This document shows positions 1 to 11,342 of a DNA stretch of 64,000 bases, piece by piece (positions within the stretch are counted from its first letter, which is position 1; the number at the start of each line of letters is the position of its first letter). The stretch comes from Polytrichum commune (Eukaryota > Streptophyta > Polytrichopsida > Polytrichales > Polytrichaceae). The notes under the pieces were generated by a model. The model was not told the origin of the DNA. It did no database searches and saw nothing but the letters and a program-made list of their open reading frames with translations. Both the position numbers and the translations under genes were made by a program. The stretch is from assembly GCA_950295325.1 (NCBI GenBank), contig OX485807.1:13481001-13545000 (forward strand). Direction: 5' to 3'.

Positions 1-3000
1 AAGCTCACATCATTCATCAAACTTATAATACCTTCACACTTCAAAGATTGCATAGACCACGACAAGTTTGAGTTGACCAAAAAGAAAACATTGAACATGG
101 TGTCTGATCAATTACATCATTCACTTCGAATCTACGACCTACATGTGTGAACTTACGACCTATGAGGACCCATCCAACCTACCTCCCGTAAACGGCCCCT
201 CAACTCCCTCATACCACCACTGCCACACGAGGGTGGGCGATAAATTATCCCCAGATTCGATCCACCAGCATCCACAATGACCATCTCCCACAAGCTCGGT
301 GGAGATGCCAGAAAGAACGGATCCAACCACCAAGCCCACGATTCTACCCTCTCGCCCATGCCAAACGCCAGGCCCAAGATGAGAAATGTTATGCACATTT
401 ATAAGTACTTCAGAAACAGACACTCAATTCACGCCGGCCCCTTTAAAAGGGCAGGTGTTTATATCTATCTATCTACTTCAGAAATATGAGTGCCAAAATC
501 CTCCCACCAAATATTCGCAAATCTTAGCCATGGCCCACATAACACCATGGCCAAGATGAGCAACGTTATGACCAAAAAGGCTTCAATCTCTCTCTCTCTC
601 TCTCTCTCAAAATAAAATAAAATAAAAGAGTGTCCACTTAGTTAAGCCGCGACTAAGTGCCTTAGTGTGAACCACTAACTCTTCAATAGCGTCTTCTTTT
701 CAGGAACCAAAAATCCAGTAGGCGATTCAAGCAGTGCAAAAAGGGGTCAACCCTCGTTATATAACATAACATAGGCTGCCTCGATCGGAATAATTCCAGA
801 AGCACAGTTCACGATACTTTCAAAGGCCCCAATCATACTGTTGACTTTTATATTTGGCTTAGCCACAGTAGAGCTTAACATATTAGTAAATGGAAATATT
901 CATTCCAGGAGGAAGAAATTAAATGGAGGCTTCCACCATCTAAGTTAATTATTGCTGACCAATAAATTACGCCTCTAACTTATAACTTCAACTCACTGCG
1001 GCTCTCTCTCTCTGGTGGGATGGGGTGATATATATATATATATATATATATCATGACGATTTCAATTTGCGCAATTAAATCTGCAAAGGAAAACCACGTT
1101 TTAATTGAGCTTCAAATAAATTAATTTACTCCCGACCACAAGAACTTGACTTCATCATCATCATCAGTCTTTACCTGGAGCTTGAGATACTTACCTAATG
1201 AGATCTTGAAACTTTAAGTCGAGGAGTCAGTAACTCATTGCTTGTTGCACCAACTTTGTACATAAAATAATAAATAAATAATCAACATTGGCCAATCCGA
1301 CGTGAATTTGAGTTCGTTGGTCTTACCTTGTTCAAGAATTTTCTTGGTGCAGGGTGGGGTTTATTGCCTACTTTGCGGGGGTGGGTTTCTGGCTTTCTAT
1401 CTAATTAGGTGGTGGTGATTGTTGTTGTTGTTTTAAATAAATAAATAAATAGATGGTAAGTTGAGAGAAGATTTCACAATGGGAATCGAACCGCCAACCA
1501 CTCCATTCGAAAATGAGTACCTCTTCACTATCATCTGGTAGTTTTAGGGTCATCTAGAATCACAAACTCTATAACTTCGTGCATCCGAATAATATGATCA
1601 TAACATTACTCAACGGTAGGCTCTTGCACATTAGGGCTGAGAATAACATGGGTGTAACCCCTCCTTAATGTTGGGAATGTCCTCCAAAATGAGAAAATAT
1701 TAACATGAGTATCGTTGAATCTGACACAATAACCAGATAGTCAGGTTATTTTTAAAACAAGTTTGACATTTTTTTGGGGGGGGGGGGGGGTGGGGGGAGC
1801 TTGCCCTCTAGGTTGTGGGTGGCAACCCATTTTGGTAGGGCGGTATTTGGCAAAGAATTCTCAAGCTAGAAATCATGGTTAGCCAACTCAAATGTTGCTT
1901 ACTATAGCCTAAGGGCTTCCCTCCTCTTTTGGAAAGGAGTAGTGCCCATAGGCTTAGTGAAAGTTTTGATGTTATTATACGTAAGATATGTATGTGGGTG
2001 TTAATTGGTACATGTTTCTTGTTTCCCACCTTGCTTAGAGTATTAACATATGCATATGTTAGACATTGTGTCTCGCATTGGCAAATATATGATTTAAAAT
2101 CAACATAAATTGGGTTAGAATTTTGGACATGTCCTTACTTAGTTATGGTTGTCGCAAGTGCAAGTGTGTTGATTCATGAAATGCACACGTAAGTCTTCCG
2201 AATTGTGTTGACTATTGAGTGTAGAGTAATCAATAATACTTGAAGACCAAGTCCAATATCCTTTAAGCATAAGTCTTTACGATGTAGGTCTTAAATATGC
2301 ACTTACAAACATCAAATGAATGTACATAAATCCGTTAAGAATGTTAATCGAATTGCATCTGCATATCTTAGTTGATGCATATATTGTATGTAGTTTCTTG
2401 GTACACACATCCTCATAAGGTGTATGGCCATGTTGTTTCTTTAAACTCAATGGACCAATTTGATGAGTGGGTGGGATCGGGAACTGTCTCACCCAATGAT
2501 CAATTGCAAACTACAAAGACTATAATCTTAAGTTTCCGAATATGTAGGCTTGAAATGCAAAAGTTCAACAAAAAGTCAAATGGAGATATTTTGCCTTGAA
2601 GAGGTGATCTCACAAGGGCCTTCCCACTCGCCTAGGCTAGACGCCACTTCTTTGAGTTAGGCCCTCGCCAATGTTACCCAAGGTTGAGAAGGCAATCAAT
2701 TACCTCAAAATATTGTAGGTTTATTTCTTTAGATGTTTTGATTTCATACTTATTATTGATACTCACAAATTAGTCTTATAAAATAAAAGAAAAACCCCTT
2801 CAAGCGAAATAACCACAAACCTATAGAGGTCTATTTTTCACTGGACCCCCTTTACTTTGGTAACAATGATGTTGGGGGACCCAACTCAAAGAGGTGGGTA
2901 TTTGGCCCTGGACCTCACAACACCTTGCTTCTCATTATGCAATTACTAGGCCATAGGATGCCTTGCTCTCGATTGGTTTGAAAACAAGCCCATGGTGTTA

Positions 3001-3889
3001 ACTATTGAACCTAGACCAAACACCGTATCCTGACCATTTGGAGCAGCGCGTCCCATAAATCTAATCCTAATTCAAGTTATAAAGATTCTCATAAATTTTT
3101 TTTGAATCGAAAGAAAAAGGTCCAAGAATTTCACCCCACTTTCAAACTTAGCCTCCAATACAAGACACACCTTAATAGACTAAGTTTCGTAAGAGGGGGG
3201 AAAGAGGGCGACTTTGCGGACAACTTCAACTTCAATGAATTGAAACATTCAAATTTTGAGGTGTGAATTTCGAGCCAATTCAAGTGAAGTCGTTAACTTC
3301 AAAGTTAGTTTGAAGTTTGAGAACCCCCCCCCCCCCCCACAAACGCCTAACTTAATGAATGTGCGCTTTGAATATATAGAAGGGTCATATATATCATCGT
3401 GTCTTGGGAATGGAAGTTGGAGCAGTACAATTATTTGCACACTATAACTTATGCGGTCCTCGCGTGTAGGATTGTTATTGTGTCAAAGAAGGACTTAAAG
3501 GGAAGAAGAAGAAAAAAAAAAGGGGAGGAGGGGGGGGGGGGTGGAAGGAGCAATGCAATGACCTTTAGTAGGTCATTGATCCGACTTTCCAAGTTTCTTG
3601 GTGAATTATTGACTGGAAATTTCAAAATTGCAATTCTAGGATTCTCTTGGGAGTCACTACTCCCAACACTACTGGTGATTGATCTCGATCTCCATCTATC
3701 TAAATATTCATGCTCAGATCTACAGCACAACTTTCGAATCAAATTAATCACATGCCTGTAAGAAGAAGAAGAAGAAGTAATTAACTACTATGCATATATA
3801 ACACGGGTGCTATTAATTGCCACTCTATTAATTTGCAGTCAATCGACATTTTTTGCAGTAGATTTATACCCAAAGCACGGCTTGAAACG
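1..3889. other. Gene-free stretch with simple repeats
   Basis: Holds a TC repeat (588-607), a TA repeat (1029-1051), a 15-G tract (1776-1790), a 15-C tract (3324-3338) and a 12-G tract (3530-3541). A GCCCAAGATGAGAAATG-like motif occurs twice (about 371 and 549). No protein-like frame was recognised. Confidence 0.6.
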
Positions 3890-4286
3890 CGATTATTCAG
3901 TGTCATGTGGTAGTTAATGCCACTATGGTAACTTTTTGGATGAAACTTCTTATGAATAAGTGAACAAATATTTGTCACGGGTGATGGATGAGTTCATCTC
4001 ATCTGTTGGCCGAAACCCTACCCTGCCTTTGCTTGTATGGTGAAATATTCACATGGATGATTGAAATTTGGACCAAAAAGTCACTTGGTAAGTGTCAGTA
4101 ATTGCAACATTGTAAAATTTATAACTCCCCCCCCCCCAAAAAAAATAAAATAATAATAATAAATTACAAGGAATGAGAAATGATGTTGGGTTAGCATGTA
4201 GTGTTGGTGACACTATACTGTGGCTTACAATTAGTATTGAGGAAGACAAATAGAATTGGTGAAACTAAATATCACAGTTTAGTGTA
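3890..4286 (-). mobile_element. MITE, family C, copy 1
   Basis: Inverse-orientation copy with the GGATGATTGAAATTTGG and TAATTGCAACATTGTA motifs and a right end ATCACAGTTTAGTGT. Contains a C homopolymer near 4127-4136. Boundaries are approximate. Confidence 0.62.
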
Positions 4287-5212
4287 ACTTTTGTTACCCA
4301 TGGACTTACTTTGAATCATAAATTTCTTATACACCGTGACTCGAAGGTTCAAAAAAGGGTTATGAAGAGTGAATTTTGTATTAAATGTGTACAGTTGTGA
4401 CAAAACATCGTGTCATTGATCCCTCTCAAAACAAAATCTAAAGTATGAGAAAGAAGAAGTAGAAGAAGTGATTATAATCCCAACTCTAAGTGAAACATGA
4501 AAAGAGTGGTTTGATTGAATGAAAACATCATTATCATGCCAAACAACTTCATGTTTGCCCGCATGTGCGTGTGTTTGTCTAAGTGTGTGTGTGTGTGTGT
4601 GAGGTATTTGAACTTGCAAATCAATTGTAAAACCAACATGAAACGGGTCCATGCAAAGGAAAATCTAAGAAGAGAATACGGTAAGTTATTGAACACAACA
4701 AAATAAGTATATAATGCCAATTGTAGATCCCTTGTGGTGTAATTGGATTTCTCAATAGTTTGTCACTTTGTTCCAAACCCAACATCAAGCTCGAATCCAA
4801 TAAGATGGGACATATTCTATTGAGATCGGATGACATCATCAACCCTCGGAACAATTTTCAAGAAATTCAATGCCAACAACACATCCGAATTTCCCGGCCG
4901 ATAGTGTTTTGTGTCTTCATTTGTTGGAATTAGTTAGCAACAAATAGCATAGTACCAAGGTCTCTCTCTCTCTCTCTCTCTCTAAAAAAATTCCATCAAA
5001 GCAAAATCTAGCAACCACATTTAGGACGGCTCCTAGGCCTTAATCCAAGGTTACCCTAAGACCGGCGGCAATGTGAGAAGGCCGTCATTGACTTAAACAT
5101 ACCTAGCTATGTGTAAACATTCCCAAACTTTGTGCATGTGGAACTTTAACAACTTCACTTGAGCTCACTCAAGACAATGAACGATGGGAACCGACTGCTA
5201 CACTAAATTGTA

Positions 5213-5780
5213 CTACTAGTGTAGGTTACCAATCGAAGCTACATGTCGCTATAATGTTTTTACCCCACACTATCATAATTTCACCAACTAAGTTATATCA
5301 CATTCTTTAGTATGCATACTAACAATTCTAATTGTCTTGCTCAATTCTAATTGAAAGCCGCGGTATAGTGTCACCAACCCTAATTGTGAACCAAACATTA
5401 GTTGTCATTCCTTGTAAATTTTTATTTTATTTTTTGGTGGGGGGTGGGGGGTGGCATGGGGGGATTATAGAGTTACAGTGTTGCAATTACTGGAAATTAC
5501 CAAGTGATTTCTCATCCAATTTTCAAATCATCCATGACATTATTTCATCACAAGTTGTAGGGTTTTGGCCAACGGACGAACTCATCCATCACCCATGACA
5601 ATATTTGTTCACTTGTTCATAAGAAGTGTTAGCTGAAAAAGTTACCATAGCGACATAAAATACCATATGACACTAAATATCATATTTAGTGTACTAATGC
5701 TATTTGGCTTTATAATGATACTCTTAGTAAAATGTTAAAGCAATGTGTAACTCCAAATGGTGACCTACACTAATTAGACC
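5213..5780. mobile_element. MITE (TTAGTGTRGGT ends) split by a second MITE
   Basis: Left end CTACTAGTGTAGGTTACC and right end the inverse of GGTCTAATTAGTGTAGGTCACC. The two halves together resemble the intact copy at 48187-48388. The inner element occupies 5323-5691. Confidence 0.72.
5323..5691 (+). mobile_element. Inner MITE, family C (TTTAGTGT right end), copy 2
   Basis: 369 bp, flanked by TACTAA on both sides (5317-5322 and 5692-5697). Shares with 3890-4286, 33422-33720, 40390-40719 and 46279-46672 a middle reading TTGCAATTA then a CATCCATGACA motif, and the end TAAATATCATATTTAGTG. A poly-G-rich GGTGGGG stretch near 5440-5462 expands it. Confidence 0.75.
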
Positions 5781-5815
5781 CGAGGGGGAAATATATATAT
5801 ATATATAACATACAC

Positions 5816-5971
5816 CAATGGAGTTTGAGAAATAAATGATTGAGGTTCAAGACTTCAAGGAAACTAACCATCATCTTAGAGGAATATCAAGAATATTCCT
5901 CATATTAGTAAAGATCGCAACATATAATTGGTAGGACTTGGAGACATTGGGATTTTGACCAATTATACCCA

Positions 5972-5978
<7 letters not shown>
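5816..5978 (-). repeat. Family F repeat, partial, inverse
   Basis: GAGTTTGAGAAATAAATG, GACTTCAAGGAAAC and TTGACCAATTATACCC match the inverse arm. It runs into the GA microsatellite at about 5979-6011. Confidence 0.65.
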
Positions 5979-6009
<31 letters not shown>

Positions 6010-6014
<5 letters not shown>

Positions 6015-6506
6015 ACTTCACATACGAGCCAAGAGTTGTGACCATGAAATTTTGAGAGCCCAAAAAAAAGTGTCCACAGGCCGTCCCAAGACACCTTCAA
6101 AGCCACGTAGTGTGGTCACAAACCCTCAAGTGTAGGGTGAAGTCGTATGTGACCATGCCCTCAACCAAATGCTATTTTAATGAATGCGGGTCCTCACACA
6201 TGATAAAATAGGATAAATCAACGGCTATGAACGTTCGGAATGCCATGGTCTCCCAACGGTTTTGTGTTAGACCTACCTCCAAGAGGCGGTTTTTGAAAAC
6301 AGTCCAAAGTGACCATGAAACACGATCCATTCGATGCCACGCAGGAATCTATGTCGACTTTACATCCATCTTGCATTCACATACTCACTCTGTCGGTCCC
6401 TCAAGCGTAGTGTGGAGCGAACTTGGACCAGCCCCACCTTTTCCACCAACGAGAGTGCTCGAAGTGTAACGGTCACGGGCTCGCAGTCTCGTGGGTGAAG
6501 TGGCCC
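6010..6506. mobile_element. Tourist-like MITE, GGGCC family, copy 1
   Basis: Left end GAGCCACTTCACATACGAG and right end ...GTGAAGTGGCCC, followed by TTA at 6507-6509. Interior matches the 34836 copy in the same orientation and the 18542 and 27541 copies in the opposite orientation. The left TTA duplication is lost where a GA microsatellite (about 5979-6011) abuts the element. Confidence 0.82.
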
Positions 6507-6509
6507 TTA

Positions 6510-8579
6510 CTCAAGGTAATTAGCACGGATTCCGCTCACGAAGAAGATTGGGGTAGGTGAATGACTCCTGTCGAGAATCTCACATGCTCCTTGGGGACCA
6601 AGACTAATAATAAAAAGTGGCCAAAGGCGGTTTCATTGGGACCACTTCACTTCACTTCACTTCACTTCACTTCATGGAGGCAAGGCAAGGGCCATCTTCC
6701 TCCTCAATGGTCCCCAATCGATTAATTGAAGCAACGGTTGATATATATATAGGAGAGGAGAGAGAGAAAAAACATGAGAGCTTAATTTTATTATTACGCG
6801 GTTTGAATGCAAGTTAGTAGCACAAGGCACACCCTCCTAGCTAGCTACCGCATGGCTTCATTGTGGCTCGCTCGCTTGATTGATTGACCCACGAAACCAA
6901 CAAACAATTGAGAAATTTTGACTCCGTTGCAAGTGATGAAGGAGGTTTGAAGCATGGGAAGATTCAAGGGAGGCGGGGACGTGAGTGCATTGAGTGAGTG
7001 TGATTACTAACTCTTACCGAAATGGTGTGAAAGGGCCGTTAGAAACACGGCACCAAGTGGCTATGATGGATTTTTTATTTTTTATTTTTTATTTTAAAAA
7101 ACAAGATGATAGAGGATTTCACGTGGTCATAGTGGGTGGTCTAATCCTTAGGAGTCTTTGGACACGGGACATAGTGTGAATGTGGACTTTAGACTTTAGA
7201 CTGGGCGTAGTAATGTCTTTGATGAGCATTGCGAAATCGGGATTCACTAATGCAGGTTGTGATAGAAACAATATAAGTTGTTGAAGTAGGAAGTGTTTTT
7301 GGACATGGTTACTTCCACTCTCCCTTGAAACAATCACCCATTTGGGTTGTCTCGTTGCAAGGGTCAAGTGATCGTCAAACGCTATTCGTTTTTTTGGACG
7401 TGTAGGGTCTCTTCTCGTTTTCTTGTTCATTTTTTGACATGGTCGAATCTCGTGTTTTGATGATCTTGTGTAGAGTGAGGTGGGGGGATTGTCACTCATT
7501 TCTTCAACCAATGAGGGAGTCTGATACGCAGCGGTCATGGTCCGTGGTCGTTAATGTAAGCATGTCTTAATGTATGTGGATCTTATGTGGTCACTCTCCT
7601 TGACTCTTAAAGGCGCATCAATCTACTTCCTATGGTCTACGACGGTGATAGTGTGTACAAGCCAAAGTGATATAACACTCAAATTTTCACTTTGGTCTAT
7701 GAGACTCAAATTATATTTGACACATTTATTGTGCAAAGAGGAAGTGGAGCATTGAAGTGGAAATAAATTGCATGTGACGATGGTGATAAGACACCGGGAG
7801 GGATCATCTTTGACAAAACTTGCCTCGGGTTTACATCGAGTTCGCAGCTTTAATCTAAAATTAAAGCTTATTTCATTTATGCGCACCGTGTATTGGCGTC
7901 AACTCTCTCTTGTGATTTGAATCTATAATGCCATTTGACAATCATTGATGCAATTGGAGGGATGCAATTTACATGCATGTTGTTTTTGGATTGGGTCACT
8001 TTTACATTCATGACTTATTATAGCATGCAACAAGTCCCCTTAAATGCCTCCATACGATGTTTTGAGGCCCAAAATGGACCTTTTTGGTCATTATGGGTTA
8101 ATTGAACGCTTATGTTTGCACGGCATATGATAAGGCTTGTACTTAGGACCGTGCATCAAAAAGACATAATAGAAATGCATGTTACAATGAGATTGGATTT
8201 GTGTCAAAATATAGAAATTGTTCTAGACTCAATATTGAACACAAGTTGGGAGGGTATGTAAATATTAATGGATACGAGGTAGACTCCAATGGAACATACC
8301 CCTCTTAGCTCGGAATAGCCTGAGGAAATCTATTAAAAACAAGTGTACTTCTAAACCATTAACAAGTGTACATGCATATTATGAATATCTAAACCATATA
8401 GATAGTTGCACAAACTATAAGCACACAAAATTCTTATTCAACATCACGTTATTGCATGTTGAAGTACAATTGATCATATGAAACCATGTATGAAAGGTGT
8501 TTAAACTAATGAATAGTTTATGCGGGAAACCTCGTCCAATACTGATATTATAACATATGGAAACACGATACTTGCATAC
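6510..8579. other. Gene-free stretch
   Basis: Contains the CTTCA microsatellite and an inverted CAAAGTGA...TCACTTTG pair near 7660-7702. A 139-codon minus-strand frame at 7119-7538 has no recognisable domain and is treated as chance. Confidence 0.5.
6646..6675. repeat. Pentanucleotide microsatellite (CTTCA)n
   Basis: Six units of CTTCA between 6646 and 6675. Confidence 0.85.
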
Positions 8580-8610
8580 TAAGGGCCGGTTTACACTACG
8601 GTGGAGAAGG

Positions 8611-8618
8611 CCTCCGGT
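8611..8618. repeat. hAT target-site duplication, left copy
   Basis: CCTCCGGT, identical to 11181-11188 beyond the other end of the hAT element. Confidence 0.93.
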
Positions 8619-8936
8619 CAGTGTTCAAGATTGAAGTCTTCAATGCCCTTCAAACGCGATTTGGCCCTTCAAAATATACCTCTCTCAAAACAACCCTTCA
8701 AAATGCAACCCCAAACTCAAAATGAAAACTTCACTTGACGTCCTCAAATTTTTTACACCCGTCAACACTGTAGCACTACAGTGACGAGGAGGTCGCTACA
8801 GTGACAACCTCAACACCTAGCAAATGATTCATTCAACATCGATCTGACTTGGAATTCAACTTTTTAGGTCTTGCAAAAGATTGGAATCCAACCCTTTCTT
8901 TGGTAAACATTGAGTCAGTGTTGTAGTGTGATGTGA

Positions 8937-9471
8937 TTCAATCAATGTGAAATCAGTGCTGATTTGAAATCCCGTGCAGCTTTACAGATCCATTCGGTGA
9001 GATGGTTATCCCGTGGCTTGGTCATGGAGAGATTGGTATTTTGTATGCCTGCAATTTTAGAAATTTGGGAGGTTGAAGAACCCACATGGTACAAGGATCT
9101 AACTTCTCTTCAGTTCCAATTTTTCATTCACATGCTAGCTGATATATTATCAGAGTTGAATAAGGTCAATCGCAAGTTTCAGATTGATCTTGTAGATATC
9201 ACTAGGATAGCTTCTACGATTGATGTAACAATTAGCTTGTTTTGTAGACACTATCTGGGTGTAAGTTTTGGCCTGACAACCAAACACCTAGGAAAGTTTC
9301 TCCGCGAGGTGGTACCCAATGGGCAGATATTGTATGTTGATAGTTTTGGGTGTGAAAAAATGCATATCTTGCATTATGATTCCATGCCCGAGTGTGACGT
9401 AGGAGGCTCATTGGAGGCATGCATCATGTTGGGGAGGCAGTATGTGCAGAAGATCATCGATTCACTCAATG
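8937..9471 (+). pseudogene. hAT transposase fragment, upstream part
   Basis: The frame is open after a stop at 8934-8936 and runs to the LTR insertion point. It holds the RWLSRG motif followed by a Leu-rich helical stretch, as in hAT transposases of the ZNF862-like type found widely in plants and animals. There is no ATG at a sensible place, and the region that should encode the BED zinc finger and first catalytic aspartate is missing. Removing the LTR and one CAATG copy joins this frame directly to 10451-10986 with no shift, so the LTR is a late, clean insertion. Confidence 0.85.
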
Positions 9472-10445
9472 TGTCGCAACCCTTGCTAAGCCCCCTTGAC
9501 AATCTTGCCAATTTTCAATTTTAGCAAAGGTTACGAGCGCTAACCATTCGCATTCCGCCATGCTAATGGTTAGCTCCTCCTACCCCGGACCTTATAGTTC
9601 ATAGGAGGGAACCAACCCTCCTACTTTGCTTTTGGGACTCACCCCTTAATCGGTAACCATTCCTTAGATGTGGACTTCCATCCATGGAAGTCCAATCCTA
9701 TGTTGATCATCGCATTGCCGGAGCAACACTACAACAACCCGAACCATACTAGGCAACTATGGCCTCACAATGGGCCAATGCTCATGGACGCCTTGCCGTT
9801 TGGCCTCGGGTGGGTGAGGCCACACCACCTCACCCATATAAGCCTCTAGGACTTCACGCGGGGCCCCTACCCCACCGTCAACCAACCTCTTGTCTCTCTA
9901 CCAAGAGTTGGGGCCAAGTGGACATTTCCCTTTAGCTGCTGGGCCTAGAACCCCCCCAGCAGCTTCAGACCATCATAACTTCCTTGTATGATGTCCGATC
10001 AGAACAACCAACCACTTCATCTTCATCTACGCTTCACGTAGATGCCGATGGACTCCTCACTTGCCCCATTCGGGCAAGTCTTGGGGAAGTTATGCCTGTT
10101 TGAACCTTGGCAGTCCCGGGAATCACTCCCAGGCACTGCTGTACCAGGGCGCTGTCCCGGGACAGCGCCCCACTCAAATGGCCATAACTCCTAGCTCACA
10201 CCTCCGATTGAGGTGTTCTTGAGCTTTCTAGAATCACCACGCCATGAGCTACGCATAACTCATGGCCTTACCCTTGTGCCTCCTAATCTTCGTGGGTGGG
10301 AGGCGTTCCCAACGCCCGGGGCCCTCACCCACACTAGGATCACTTGGGCCCTCTCACCAACGGCGCCACAAGTCCCGGGTGTCACTCCGGGGTCCCCCTT
10401 GTGCCCATGGTGTTCCGGGCACTCCTCATGGAGAGGTGCGCGACA
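9472..10445. mobile_element. Solo LTR of an LTR retrotransposon, inserted in the hAT element
   Basis: A 974-bp block starting TGTCGC and ending GCGACA (TG...CA with 6-bp inverted ends), flanked by the identical 5-bp duplication CAATG at 9467-9471 and 10446-10450. It is clearly more GC-rich than its surroundings. No primer-binding site, gag or pol lies beside it, so it is a solo LTR left after recombination between two LTRs. It includes a perfect 24-bp palindrome at 10147-10170. Confidence 0.93.
10147..10170. repeat. Perfect 24-bp palindrome in the LTR
   Basis: Half-site GGGCGCTGTCCC followed directly by its reverse complement, centred between 10158 and 10159. It lies in the downstream third of the LTR, where regulatory or RNA-structure signals can occur. 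Confidence 0.85.
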
Positions 10446-10450
10446 CAATG

Positions 10451-10986
10451 ATCGATTTCCTGACTTGTCCATTTTCAATGCGGCTCGGCTTTTTAGCCCG
10501 AAGCACTATCCCGTAGATGAATTGGACAGAGGGACATTAACGGAACAATGGTTGAACCGGTTGGTGACACATTTCCGTTGGAGCGATGACCTTGTTAATC
10601 AATGCAATGCGGAATTGCTAGAATTCGTGGAGATGTTATGTTCCGTTTGTGAACGCCGAAGTATGCAAGAAGCTTGGGTTTTTTGTGGCAATGACTGGGA
10701 GTTCATGATTAATTGGCCAACTATGATGTCGCTATGGCAAGCCATACTTGTGATCCCAACTAGCACTGCTGTTTGTGAGCGTGGTTTTTCAAAGCAAAAT
10801 TGGGTTAAGAGTGAAAGGAGAACTAGACTCAACCTTGACACACTAGATGCTTTAATGAGGGTTAGTCTAAATGGGTTAGGAGTTGAATTCATGGATTGGG
10901 ATAGTATTTTTGAATCTTGGAAAATTGGCACAAGAACCAACAAGCGTAGGGCATTATCACTAGAAGAGGTGGAGTTAGATGGTTGA
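10451..10986 (+). pseudogene. hAT transposase fragment, C-terminal dimerisation domain
   Basis: Begins with an RFPDLS motif and contains the hAT dimerisation signature: a WP...L..L.P.S.A.CERGFS-type block (PTSTAVCERGFS near 10760-10790), then LNLDTLDALMRV. It ends in TGA at 10984-10986. No stop codons interrupt it, so decay is modest. The open frame extends left into the LTR as far as 10213, but that part is LTR sequence and not transposase. Confidence 0.9.
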
Positions 10987-11180
10987 TTCTTAATTCTTCA
11001 CATTATATTGGAAGCATGCACCATATAAATCATGCATAAGTTTAATATGAGTTTTTTTATATTTTATTTCTATATTACTGAATTAACGTCTTGAATTTGA
11101 ACTAGCCCTTCAACCGAAGGGCTCGAATTTTAGAGCCCTTCAAAATGAAACTCATATGAGGGCTTCAATCTTGAACACTG

Positions 11181-11188
11181 CCTCCGGT
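11181..11188. repeat. hAT target-site duplication, right copy
   Basis: CCTCCGGT, the second copy of the 8-bp duplication made by hAT insertion. Confidence 0.93.
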
Positions 11189-11280
11189 CGGTCAAGAATG
11201 CTTGGCCAAGACATGGTTATATGAGGCAAATGGTGGATGTGCCGGAGAAGAATTAAAGGCAATAAAATATTTTTATTGAG

Positions 11281-11342
11281 TTGGGCTTCTCCGGCCTCTT
11301 GAGGCTGGACAAGAAACTCCTCCTCCGGAGAAGCCCAACTCC
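11281..11342. repeat. Hairpin with 16-bp stem
   Basis: AGTTGGGCTTCTCCGG near 11279-11294 pairs perfectly with CCGGAGAAGCCCAACT at about 11326-11341. It lies in the right part of the Tourist-like element that hosts the hAT. Confidence 0.7.

Larger units (their letters stand above)
8619..11180 (+). mobile_element. hAT superfamily DNA transposon, internally deleted and LTR-interrupted
   Basis: Perfect 18-bp terminal inverted repeats, CAGTGTTCAAGATTGAAG at 8619-8636 and its complement at 11163-11180, lie between identical 8-bp target duplications CCTCCGGT (8611-8618 and 11181-11188). The 8-bp duplication and CAGTG start are typical of hAT elements. It carries the C-terminal half of a transposase in two pieces separated by a solo LTR. 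The N-terminal half, where a BED finger would lie, is absent, so the copy is non-autonomous. Confidence 0.95.

Noticed and set aside
1478-1500. GGGAATCGAACCG motif resembling a tRNA T-arm (also near 25849)
   Set aside because: No matching acceptor, anticodon or D-arm around it on either strand.
3399-3761. 120-codon frame and its antisense partner
   Set aside because: Crosses a lysine/glycine-coding purine tract and a G homopolymer; low complexity.
7119-7538. 139-codon minus-strand frame
   Set aside because: No recognisable domain, no splice partners; composition fits a chance frame.
10213-10450. Open frame upstream of, and continuous with, the hAT C-terminal fragment
   Set aside because: It lies in the solo LTR; the join to transposase is created by the insertion, not an authentic N-terminus.
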